A DNA stretch of 51,643 bases from the IMG/VR virus record IMGVR_UViG_3300009124_000023, positions 1-51,643 of that record; one strand, given 5' to 3'. Made by a program: the position numbers and the translations under genes. The notes beneath the pieces are model-generated. The model did not search any database. It was given only the letters and a program-made list of their open reading frames with translations, and was not told the DNA's origin. Numbering within the stretch: the stretch's first letter is position 1; each line of letters begins with the position of its first letter. Positions 26,631 to 34,333 of the stretch are shown piece by piece. This DNA is from a virus.

Positions 26631-28363
26631 AGTGGGCTAGTATATTATTATTATTTCTGACACTGCCTCTAGTGTTCAATGCTCCACCTCTGGAGATAAT
26701 GCGGCTCAAGACTTTTGATTATCTTGTCGAGACTCCAGAGCCTACAGGTTACTTTACTATCTTAAATATAGATGAAGAATATCTTGACAAACAAGGCGGT
26801 TATCCACTTCCTAGAGCCACATTAGCAGATATCCATCTAAAACTTTTACAAAAAGGTGCGTTAGGTGTTGGTTGGGTTATGTTGTTTCCCCATCCTGATA
26901 GGCTCGGTGGTGATGAAGACTTTGCCTACATGCTCAGCTTAGCTCCTAGTGTGATAGCTATGCCTGAAATAAATAATGACCAGTATCCAGAAACACATGG
27001 TACAGTTATACTTGGTCCTGATGTTACATTACCACAGGCTCAAGGCTTTTTAGAAAATATTCCCCTACTGAAAGAAGCATCTGCTCAAGGAGCAGTCTCA
27101 GTCCCTGTCGATGTCGATAACTTAGTCAGACAGATTCCTCTCATACAACAGACTCCAGAGGGCTGGGTAGCTTCCTTCGGTACAGAAGTATTAAAGATAC
27201 TAGGTGGTGGTAACACTTATCAAATTAAAACCAACGAGAATGGTATTGAGATGGTTAGAGTCAAGGGCATACCAGCTATACCCACAGATAGCCTAGGTAA
27301 GAAATGGATTAGTTGGGTTGATACTCCTCAAACAAATTTAACAGAGATGGATGTTGAAGGTAAGTTTGTCTTTGTTGGGTTTACAGCTAAAGGTATCATG
27401 CCACAAGTTGCAACTCCTGCAGGTTTGTTAGAACCTCATAAAATACAAGCAGCACTTGCAGAATCTATTTTATTAGAGACACCAAGTATTCCAGACTATA
27501 GATTAGTAGTTGAACTAATGTTATTAGTAGTCTCAGGCTTCATAGTTGCAGCTCTAATTAATTATTTAGGTATCACCTTAGGATTGACCTTAGTTACAAT
27601 TTACAAGACTGCTATCAGCTATTTAGGACTTTACCTCATTTCACAAAATGTGTTAATAGATGTAACTTGGACACTTGTTGCAACTTTTATAATCGCTTCA
27701 CAACAATTTTATTTAAACTTTAGAAAGCAATACAAACTAAGACAACAGATTAAAAAACAATTTGAACATTATCTTGACCCTAGACAAGTTAAAAGATTGC
27801 AAAGTAATCCAGAGTTGTTAAAACTAGGTGGCGAAAAAAGAAGATGTACTTTCTTGTTTACCGATGTAAGAGGTTTTACTTCTTTGTCTGAAAGACTAGA
27901 GCCAGAGGAAGTGACAGAGATAATGAACAAAGCTTTGACCATTCAAGCCAATGCAGTAAAAGCAAACGATGGTATGGTGGATAAGTATATTGGTGATGCG
28001 ATGATGGCGATATTCAATGCACCTTTAGATTTAGACAACCATGAAGACAGAGCTATTAAGACAGCTCTTCAAATAGCACACGACATGCAAGAAGCACAGT
28101 TAGGCATTGATATTGGTATCGGAATAAATACAGGCAAAGCTGTTGTAGGTAATATGGGTAGTTCTTCACGATTCGATTATACAGCTATAGGTGATGCAGT
28201 TAATTTAGCAGCTAGACTTGAAAGCTCAACCAAAGAAGTTCAACAAGATATTGTTATTGGTGAGGAGACTATGAAGGGTTCTTCCTACGATTTAGTTGCT
28301 TTAGAGCCTATAAAGGTCAAAGGTAAGGAAAAATCCATCAAAATCTACACAATTTTAGGCTAA
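26627..28363 (+). CDS. CHASE2-domain class III adenylate cyclase
   Basis: A 578-residue transmembrane sensor cyclase. Order: N-terminal membrane helix (4-18), extracytoplasmic CHASE2 domain (about 20-285), three membrane helices (about 292-360), linker, cytoplasmic class III catalytic domain (405-578). Catalytic residues are complete: metal ligands D413 (F-T-D-V-R-G-F) and D457 (K-Y-I-G-D-A), substrate-selecting K453 and T519 (Lys/Thr pair as in adenylate rather than guanylate cyclases), ribose-orienting N526 and transition-state R530. It should convert ATP to cAMP in response to an outside signal. The start overlaps the previous stop (ATGA). Full length, no sign of decay; last gene of the plus-strand operon. 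Confidence 0.93.
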   Translation: MKWASILLLFLTLPLVFNAPPLEIMRLKTFDYLVETPEPTGYFTILNIDEEYLDKQGGYPLPRATLADIHLKLLQKGALGVGWVMLFPHPDRLGGDEDFAYMLSLAPSVIAMPEINNDQYPETHGTVILGPDVTLPQAQGFLENIPLLKEASAQGAVSVPVDVDNLVRQIPLIQQTPEGWVASFGTEVLKILGGGNTYQIKTNENGIEMVRVKGIPAIPTDSLGKKWISWVDTPQTNLTEMDVEGKFVFVGFTAKGIMPQVATPAGLLEPHKIQAALAESILLETPSIPDYRLVVELMLLVVSGFIVAALINYLGITLGLTLVTIYKTAISYLGLYLISQNVLIDVTWTLVATFIIASQQFYLNFRKQYKLRQQIKKQFEHYLDPRQVKRLQSNPELLKLGGEKRRCTFLFTDVRGFTSLSERLEPEEVTEIMNKALTIQANAVKANDGMVDKYIGDAMMAIFNAPLDLDNHEDRAIKTALQIAHDMQEAQLGIDIGIGINTGKAVVGNMGSSSRFDYTAIGDAVNLAARLESSTKEVQQDIVIGEETMKGSSYDLVALEPIKVKGKEKSIKIYTILG

Positions 28364-28483
28364 ACTGCATAGGAGACTCTCAGAGGCTCTGTAACGAATT
28401 TAATAGCTTTTTGGACGTATAGTATTCCTTACTCTTAATCAATACGTTACAGGCGATTCTATGAGGTCATTTTTTAAAAAATT
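28364..28483. other. Convergent-transcription junction with inverted repeats
   Basis: Here the plus-strand late operon meets the minus-strand replication operon. CTGTAACG (28389-28396) and CGTTACAG (28445-28452) form a perfect 8-bp inverted repeat around 48 bases. Next to it is a 14-bp A/T palindrome (28469-28482) usable as a T-run in either direction. A bidirectional terminator is the likely role; no GC-rich hairpin with a U tract is obvious. Confidence 0.5.
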
Positions 28484-28705
28484 CTAATTTTTGATGGCAT
28501 TTATTTCACCTTCAAGATAATGATGAATTTTATTTAATTTTTCTCGACCTTGCTTAATTATTGTTTCCATAATCTTAGCTTCGTGTCCAGTAAAAACTTT
28601 CTCCACATCTTTTAAAGGTAGTCCGGAAACTTCAGTTATTAATTTTCCAGTGTCATCAAACAATATTCTATAGGATAAAATATTTGCTTCTCTTGTTTGG
28701 TCCAT
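28484..28705 (-). CDS. Hypothetical protein, 73 residues
   Basis: The last gene of the minus-strand replication operon, coupled to nrdB by a TAATG overlap. The product is charged, with an N-terminal beta-like half (I-L-S-Y-R-I-L-F-D-D-T-G-K-L-I-T-E-V) and a helical C-terminal half. I do not recognise the family. Coupling to nrdB suggests co-expression with nucleotide metabolism genes. Confidence 0.6.
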   Translation of the reverse strand: MDQTREANILSYRILFDDTGKLITEVSGLPLKDVEKVFTGHEAKIMETIIKQGREKLNKIHHYLEGEINAIKN

Positions 28706-29676
28706 TATTCAATATCACTAAATGTAATTTTATCTTGCTTACCTCTTAGTCCTGCTTTCATATATGAAGTGGCTCTACCCTCAAAGAAGTTTTGATGTTC
28801 AACACCCATAACTTCATCTAACCATGGTAACGGATTATCTCTTTGGTCATAATTGGTTTTTAATCCCAACTGCAATAATCTTCTATCAGCTATGTATCTA
28901 TTGTATTTATACATATCTTCTTTTGTTAGTCCTTCGATGTCTCCCATCTCAAATACTAAGTCTAAGAACCTATCCTCAAGTTCTACCATCTTACGACAGA
29001 TGTCATAGATTTCTTTTTTGAAATCGTCAGTCCAGATAGAAATGTTTTCTTTGATAAATTCTCTAAAGACTTTAGTCATACCTTCCACATGTAAAGATTC
29101 ATCACGGATAGAATAGGTAACTATTTGACCCATGCCTTTCATCTTACCGAACCTTGGAAAGTTTAACAAAATTGCAAAGCTAGAAAATAACTGTAAGCCT
29201 TCAGTAAATGCAGAATAAACTGCTAACGTTTTGGCAATCGTTTCTTTATTTGCTTTAGATGGTTTGAAGTTACCAATGTAATCATGTTTGTTAGCCATCT
29301 CTTCATACTCAGCAAAGGCTTGGTATTCTGCTTCTGGCATTCCAACTGTGTCTAATAATAAACTGTAAGCATGTTGATGGATGGATTCCATATTAGCAAA
29401 AGAAGTCATCATCATTCTTGCTTCAGGTTTTTTAAATAACCTCATATACTTATTGGTATAACCTTCACCAACATCCACATCAGACTGCGTAAACAGTCTA
29501 AAGATTTGTGTTAATAAATTCTTTTCATTGTCTGTCAAGTCTTGCCAGTCTTTAACATCAGTGTGTAAAGGTACTGACTCCGGCATCCAATGCATTTGAT
29601 TCTGTAAGACATAGTAGTCAAACATCCAAGGGTATTCAAAAGGTTTGTAGTATTCTCTTCTAGTTAGTAAGCTCAT
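28705..29676 (-). CDS. nrdB: Ribonucleotide reductase class I, beta (radical) subunit
   Basis: A 323-residue protein with both diiron motifs: E97-S-I-H100 and, later, R-D-E-S-L-H, plus a Glu in T-E-G-L-Q-L-F. Y104 lies seven residues after E97, the spacing of the radical Tyr122 of E. coli NrdB, so this looks like a tyrosyl-radical enzyme. With NrdA it reduces ribonucleotides to deoxyribonucleotides for phage DNA synthesis. Somewhat shorter than the E. coli protein (about 375), as is usual in phages. Confidence 0.95.
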   Translation of the reverse strand: MSLLTRREYYKPFEYPWMFDYYVLQNQMHWMPESVPLHTDVKDWQDLTDNEKNLLTQIFRLFTQSDVDVGEGYTNKYMRLFKKPEARMMMTSFANMESIHQHAYSLLLDTVGMPEAEYQAFAEYEEMANKHDYIGNFKPSKANKETIAKTLAVYSAFTEGLQLFSSFAILLNFPRFGKMKGMGQIVTYSIRDESLHVEGMTKVFREFIKENISIWTDDFKKEIYDICRKMVELEDRFLDLVFEMGDIEGLTKEDMYKYNRYIADRRLLQLGLKTNYDQRDNPLPWLDEVMGVEHQNFFEGRATSYMKAGLRGKQDKITFSDIE

Positions 29677-29889
29677 TTATTCTCCAAAATATTTATTTAG
29701 CATCTCAAGCTTATCATCATAACTCGCCATCAATTCTAATTCTTTTTCAATCGTCTCCATAATGTCTGGATGTTCTGCAACACCCACACCTTTCCATAAT
29801 AAAACTTCAATGTTCATTCTGTGTTTATGTACACTTGCTAATAAATGTTTTTTTGAAGCTTCTATTATTTCTCCTCTAAATTCGTCCAT
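29677..29889 (-). CDS. Hypothetical protein between nrdA and nrdB
   Basis: A 70-residue helical, acidic protein lying immediately before nrdB (stop and nrdB start adjacent) and coupled to the upstream small gene by TAATG. Short helical proteins like this are commonly found between phage nrd genes. No motif recognised. Confidence 0.65.
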   Translation of the reverse strand: MDEFRGEIIEASKKHLLASVHKHRMNIEVLLWKGVGVAEHPDIMETIEKELELMASYDDKLEMLNKYFGE

Positions 29890-30041
29890 TATTTTCCTTG
29901 TCCTCTATATTTTTTAAAGTTACGTTTATAATTTTTATTCATGGTAGAAGTTGCTAAGTTCTTTCTACCTTGACTTGTTTTCTTTCCTCTTATACCGGTA
30001 ACTGGTACATGAGTTGTTCCACTATTCCACTTAGCTGCCAT
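29889..30041 (-). CDS. Small basic protein, 50 residues, inside the nrd operon
   Basis: An ATG at 30041 overlaps the nrdA stop (TAATG) and the frame ends in another TAATG overlap with the next gene, so it fills the 153-base interval exactly. The product begins M-A-A-K-W-N-S-G-T-T-H-V-P-V and ends in a Lys/Arg/Asn-rich tail. Double coupling and gap-filling make it credible. Function unknown. Confidence 0.65.
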   Translation of the reverse strand: MAAKWNSGTTHVPVTGIRGKKTSQGRKNLATSTMNKNYKRNFKKYRGQGK

Positions 30042-31933
30042 TACCCCTCACAAGCGATACAGTCAACCTCGTCAAGTTTGATACGAGGTACTTTAACATT
30101 TACATTCTCAGTAGCTCTTGCAGCATTTGACCTGAAGTAGTAAAGTGATTTTAGTTTATGCATACCATACCAATGAACATCATTAATATATTGCATATAG
30201 TCTGTATGAGTATCTTGAGGTGCTGTCGCACTTGGTAAATTGAAAAATAGATTTACACTCTGTGCTTGGCAAACAAACTCTTGTCTTTTATAAGCATGTT
30301 CAATTACCCATATCTGATTTATCTCATCAGCAGTTTTAAATATTTCTTTTTCATCATCTGTAAAAATATCTAGATGTTGAATAGAACCATTACTACCTGA
30401 GATATCTTTCCATAGTTTTTCTTTCTCATCTTTAGTTAGTTTCTTTTTATTAACAACATTTTCTAAGTATCTATTCTTAACTTGGTAAGTGCCTGAGAGA
30501 GTCTTGTGTGTATAAACGTTAGCACGATATGGCTCAATCGAAGGAGATGTCCCCCCACAAATAATACTAGAAGAGGCATTAGGAGCAATAGCAAGAAGAT
30601 GCATATTACGAATGTTGTTACTGCCTGAGTCAGGACATGCACCACGTCTGTCTGCAAGTTCTTTAGTTGCTTTGACAGCTTTGCTTTTGATGTGTTTGAA
30701 ACATTGATAGTTGACTCCAGTTGCTGACATCCCTTCAAAAGGTATTCCTTTAGATTGGAGATAGGCATGGAAACCCATTGCTCCCAAACCGATTGACCTT
30801 TCTCGGTATGCTGAGAAGGCTGCTCTGGCATAACCTTCTTTTTCTTCTTTGAGGTATTTTGTAAATCTTTTATAGTTGGCATTGTATTCTCCTAGTGCTT
30901 CAACATCCACAACCTGTTCAATAAAGTGTTGAATAACATTATCTAACATAGTAATTAAATCAGGAATGAATTGTTTATTATCTTTCCAATCGTCAAACTT
31001 TTCTAAATTAACACTGGACAAACAACAGACTGCGGTTCTTTCCTCATTCGTGGCTAATGTTATTTCAGAACATAAATTACTTTGTTTTATTTCTAGTCCT
31101 AAATCTTTTTGTGACTTTGGTAAATGCTCATTACAGGTATCAATATTAATCATATAAGGTTCACCTGTCTCTGCTCTAGCATTTATTAGTTGCCACCATA
31201 AGGCACGAGCATTAAGGGTTCTTACCGGTTTATTTGTTTTAGGGTCAATCAATCTCCAGTCTTCATCATTCTTTACAGCTTGTAAAAAATCATTAGTTAG
31301 ATTAACTCCGTTGTGTAAGTTTAAACACTTTCTATTTATATCACCACCAGATTCTTTTCTCATGTTGATAAACTCTTCAATCTCAGGATGTGAAATATCA
31401 AGATAAGCAGCATAACTACCACGTCTTGTCACTCCTTGATTGAAGGCTAACATCTGTGAATCTACCACATGCATGAATGGTATGCAACCAGTAGACTTAC
31501 TGCCGTTAGAAGTAGATATGCCATTGCTACGGATATCTCCCCAATATCCACCGATGCCTCCACCTGCACTTGCCAACCAAATGTTCTCGTCATAATGAGA
31601 AGATAGCCCAGTCCTACTGTCAGGTACATAATTAAGGAAGCAGCTGATAGGTAGACCACGACTGGTTCCTCCGTTACTAAGGATAGGAGTGCTAAACATG
31701 AACCAATGTAAGGAACTGTAATCATAAAGTCTCTGAGCCAACTCAAAGTCTGTAGTGTGTTTAAACGTGGCAGCAAAGACTGCAGCCCTTGCCAAAGCTT
31801 CTTGAGCATGTGTTTCCTCCTTCCAGAAATATCTATCTTTTAATGTATCTAAACTAAATTTATCAAACTTAGTTTCTCTATTGTAATCTATTGTTATACC
31901 TAAGTATTCTTTTTTGCCTACTTTATCTACCAT
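30041..31933 (-). CDS. nrdA: Ribonucleotide reductase class I, alpha (catalytic) subunit
   Basis: A 630-residue catalytic subunit lacking the N-terminal ATP-cone, so it should miss the usual dATP activity control. Family landmarks: N-G-G-T-S-R-G-L-P-I-S-C-F near residue 85 (first redox Cys), N-L-C-S-E-I around residue 286 (active-site Cys), and A-P-N-A-S-S-S-I-I-C-G-G-T-S-P late in the barrel. The C-terminal C-I-A-C-E-G provides the shuttle cysteines that pass electrons from a host thioredoxin or glutaredoxin. Works with the NrdB encoded downstream. Confidence 0.95.
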   Translation of the reverse strand: MVDKVGKKEYLGITIDYNRETKFDKFSLDTLKDRYFWKEETHAQEALARAAVFAATFKHTTDFELAQRLYDYSSLHWFMFSTPILSNGGTSRGLPISCFLNYVPDSRTGLSSHYDENIWLASAGGGIGGYWGDIRSNGISTSNGSKSTGCIPFMHVVDSQMLAFNQGVTRRGSYAAYLDISHPEIEEFINMRKESGGDINRKCLNLHNGVNLTNDFLQAVKNDEDWRLIDPKTNKPVRTLNARALWWQLINARAETGEPYMINIDTCNEHLPKSQKDLGLEIKQSNLCSEITLATNEERTAVCCLSSVNLEKFDDWKDNKQFIPDLITMLDNVIQHFIEQVVDVEALGEYNANYKRFTKYLKEEKEGYARAAFSAYRERSIGLGAMGFHAYLQSKGIPFEGMSATGVNYQCFKHIKSKAVKATKELADRRGACPDSGSNNIRNMHLLAIAPNASSSIICGGTSPSIEPYRANVYTHKTLSGTYQVKNRYLENVVNKKKLTKDEKEKLWKDISGSNGSIQHLDIFTDDEKEIFKTADEINQIWVIEHAYKRQEFVCQAQSVNLFFNLPSATAPQDTHTDYMQYINDVHWYGMHKLKSLYYFRSNAARATENVNVKVPRIKLDEVDCIACEG

Positions 31934-32214
31934 TATTCTCCTGTCTTAAAAAATTTATCTGTTTCATCGTGTATGTGTAACATAATTATACCATAGTGTA
32001 GTATCTTCATTAAGTCTTTTCTATTACGACCTTCTTTATTACCATAACGTTTGGCATATTTCATAATGTTGCCCATGCAAAACCCTGTCCCATGTCCAGA
32101 ATCAATAATAACATCTGTAGCTTGGTACTTATCTGTAGCATAATGTTGACCATAGGTGTCATATATATATCGTTGTAGTTCTTCAACTAATTTATCTTCA
32201 TTAAATTTATACAT
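31933..32214 (-). CDS. DUF3310-type protein (SaV-like)
   Basis: A 93-residue protein with the DUF3310 core: a G-F-C-M-G-N-I-M-K-Y-A-K-R-Y-G-N-K motif followed by a helical D-L-M-K-I-L-H-Y-G. The family is widespread in phages beside nucleotide metabolism genes and has been called nucleotide-kinase-like, without firm biochemistry. Its stop overlaps the nrdA start (TAATG). Confidence 0.8.
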   Translation of the reverse strand: MYKFNEDKLVEELQRYIYDTYGQHYATDKYQATDVIIDSGHGTGFCMGNIMKYAKRYGNKEGRNRKDLMKILHYGIIMLHIHDETDKFFKTGE

Positions 32215-32464
32215 TTGGTATTCCTAAATCTTTTAATGTTACCTCTGGGTTTTTCTTTACCTGTTTATAAAACCAACGTAAAGAATAAGCACTTAACATT
32301 AATTTATTATTAGCAAAGATATGAGTCTGTTGAGGTAAGAACTCATCTAAGTTATTTATTGTTATCTTTGAAGTGTCCTCACCTTCCGGCACCATAGTCT
32401 TTAACCATTCAATGAGCAGTTCTTTACTTCGTCTTCTTAATTGTTTAGCTTTCTTTCCGTTCAT
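32207..32464 (-). CDS. Hypothetical protein, 85 residues
   Basis: A basic N-terminus (K-K-A-K-Q-L-R-R-R-S-K) followed by a helical protein with Y-S-L-R-W-F-Y-K-Q-V-K-K. It overlaps genes on both sides (8 and 20 bases). Proteins of this pattern occur in marine phage replication operons; function unknown. The basic helix could bind nucleic acid. Confidence 0.65.
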   Translation of the reverse strand: MNGKKAKQLRRRSKELLIEWLKTMVPEGEDTSKITINNLDEFLPQQTHIFANNKLMLSAYSLRWFYKQVKKNPEVTLKDLGIPNV

Positions 32465-33329
32465 ATTTTATCTCATCTACTCTAGGTGGATTAGGTGTCT
32501 GTGTCATATAAACTAAGCCCTTAGAGTACTTGAATACCCTAAGTCCCTGACCTTCGTTGGAATCTTTATGACACTCGAATTTGTGACGGCAATAGGTACA
32601 CTCACGAGGGAGTTTCATGTTACCTAATTTACCCTCAGGTATATTATTATAGCAAAAATCTGGGGGACTGTCAATAGCTATGACGTTTTTAACGTCCTTT
32701 ATTTTCTTCTTAATGTTTGGCTTGTCAAAATTATCAGGTTTGAATAAAGCCAACTCACCACTTTCTTTATTGAGGGCTAAGAAAGCACCACCATTTGTGC
32801 CTTCAGCTGCTTCATAACCAGTCAACTGAGCCATGTAACCAAAAGCATCATCTTCTGGTAAAGTTCCGTCTTTAAATTTTCTAAAGCCATAGCCTGAAGC
32901 CGTCTTAACATCAACAACTTCGCCATCTATGATACAGTCCATATGTCCTTTTATACCTTCAACTTCAATGGCTTTTTGTTCACCGGTTACTGTATGCCCA
33001 GACATTTTAACTAAGAATAAAACTATCTCTTCTAATAAATGTCCATACAAAAACTTAATAAAAACTGAGGGTGGTATCTTCTCTGGTTCTGAGTCCGACT
33101 TTACATCATACCAGAGTTGTCGTAGTGGTCTTCCAATATTAGACATTCTTAATTTCTCATTACTACGAGGTTCAGGGTTGGACCACTTGCGTAGTATTTC
33201 TTTCATTGACTCACCGAACTTGTCAATGTCCTTCTCTTTAATGTCTAATGAACCACCCTCGCCAAGGACTGAGAGTTTCTCATATATATCTGATACTAAG
33301 GTATCAATCGTTTTCTTTTTCTTCGGCAT
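32445..33329 (-). CDS. PD-(D/E)XK exonuclease, Cas4/RecB-like
   Basis: A 294-residue nuclease. The active site is visible as G-H-M-D-C-I-I-D followed by E-V-V-D-V-K-T (Asp then D-x-K), typical of the RecB/Cas4 group; the C-terminal C-T-Y-C-R-H-K-F-E-C cluster, with a Cys further upstream, could hold an iron-sulphur centre as in Cas4/AddB. Likely role: trimming DNA ends during phage recombination, replication or host DNA breakdown. Clustered with polymerase, primase-helicase and a second nuclease. Confidence 0.8.
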   Translation of the reverse strand: MPKKKKTIDTLVSDIYEKLSVLGEGGSLDIKEKDIDKFGESMKEILRKWSNPEPRSNEKLRMSNIGRPLRQLWYDVKSDSEPEKIPPSVFIKFLYGHLLEEIVLFLVKMSGHTVTGEQKAIEVEGIKGHMDCIIDGEVVDVKTASGYGFRKFKDGTLPEDDAFGYMAQLTGYEAAEGTNGGAFLALNKESGELALFKPDNFDKPNIKKKIKDVKNVIAIDSPPDFCYNNIPEGKLGNMKLPRECTYCRHKFECHKDSNEGQGLRVFKYSKGLVYMTQTPNPPRVDEIKYERKES

Positions 33330-33735
33330 CTGCCAACTCCTTAAATGCTTTAACTACATCTGATGAAAATAATTTAGGTAAGTTGACAAGATACATTCGA
33401 CTTGCATTACCATCACCACCTGCCACACTTCTAAAATTATCTAACTGAGAGACAATCTTTTTTAATGTTGAGGTTTTAAAAACTAAAGTACAATACTCAT
33501 CTTCACCAATGCAAAGATTATGAAACCAGTAGTCTGATTCAGTTGCCATAATACCAGAGGGTTTGTTCCAGCATTCATATTCAATAGCAATGTTGCCACT
33601 CTTTTGCCAAATATCACGTTCAGATTTAACTTCTATTTTAGCTTTGGAAAATATATCTGCTATCTTGTCTTCTCGTATTTGACCATACTTTAAGTCTAGG
33701 TCAAACTTTTTTCTGTCTTCTTTTTTAGGTTTCAT
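33304..33735 (-). CDS. Putative PD-(D/E)XK endonuclease
   Basis: A 143-residue protein. Residues 18-65 contain R-E-D-K-I-A-D-I-F followed by I-E-V-K-S-E-R-D and N-I-A-I-E-Y-E-C, a pattern consistent with a small restriction-endonuclease/Holliday-resolvase-like fold found next to phage family A polymerases. Catalysis is inferred from the pattern, not proven. Overlaps neighbours on both sides. Confidence 0.65.
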   Translation of the reverse strand: MKPKKEDRKKFDLDLKYGQIREDKIADIFSKAKIEVKSERDIWQKSGNIAIEYECWNKPSGIMATESDYWFHNLCIGEDEYCTLVFKTSTLKKIVSQLDNFRSVAGGDGNASRMYLVNLPKLFSSDVVKAFKELADAEEKEND

Positions 33736-34333
33736 CTTTTAATTCTACCTCATCAATAAAAAATTTTGTTAAGAAACTTTCTATACTACCTGTTTGATAA
33801 TATGTTTTATTCCATTTACCATCAGAATTTTTGTTTCGCCACTTACCTTCACCTATAATATATTGATAATAATATCTTTTTCTATTTCCTTTACCATCTT
33901 TTCTAGGAATAATTTTACTAATTAACGTAGCTACATTACCATCTATTGTATGTTCTATCTTAGCATAATTTAAAACTTGAGTAACATCTTCAACTGTTTC
34001 TATACTGCTTTTAAATGCTGGTGTTTCTTGTTTAGCAGTTAAAAATCTTTCATAAAAATCTTTAATGCCTTTTGAGTGGTAATGTTTTTCGGGATAATTA
34101 CTTTTTTTAGAGAAAGGTGCCCATCTTCCTGTAGTATAATAATATGCATAAGATTTATTTTTATAATATATCCAAAGCATCGTGGCTCCCTGTCTTACAT
34201 CATATTCTAATTTTTTCTTATCTAAAAAATCAGTAACCTCATCAAGTGTTTCTGAAGTATGATGTTTAAAGATAACTTTATTTTTAGAATTTCTTCTACT
34301 AAAACTCCAATTATATTCGTTAGTGTGTTTCAC
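33725..34333 (-). CDS. Hypothetical protein with internally duplicated domain
   Basis: A 202-residue protein made of two similar halves: residues about 28-93 and 113-192 each start T-[LV]-[DE]-[ED]-V-T, continue to a Y-Y-Y/Y-Y-Q aromatic strand and G-[RK]-W, and end in G-[IS]-[KI]-[DE]-[FS]-[YF]. Rich in Lys and Tyr. The halves would form a pseudo-dimer. It lies between DNA polymerase and the endonuclease; a DNA-contacting role is possible but unproven. Confidence 0.65.
   Translation of the reverse strand: MKHTNEYNWSFSRRNSKNKVIFKHHTSETLDEVTDFLDKKKLEYDVRQGATMLWIYYKNKSYAYYYTTGRWAPFSKKSNYPEKHYHSKGIKDFYERFLTAKQETPAFKSSIETVEDVTQVLNYAKIEHTIDGNVATLISKIIPRKDGKGNRKRYYYQYIIGEGKWRNKNSDGKWNKTYYQTGSIESFLTKFFIDEVELKDET

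Noticed and set aside
30463-30882. Second minus-strand protein of 139 codons inside nrdA
   Set aside because: Alternate frame of a strongly conserved nrdA region with poly-Lys and poly-Leu artefacts; nrdA itself is intact, so no frameshift is involved.
32445-33329. True Cas4 of a CRISPR system
   Set aside because: No Cas1/Cas2 or array; position in a replication operon favours a phage recombination exonuclease.
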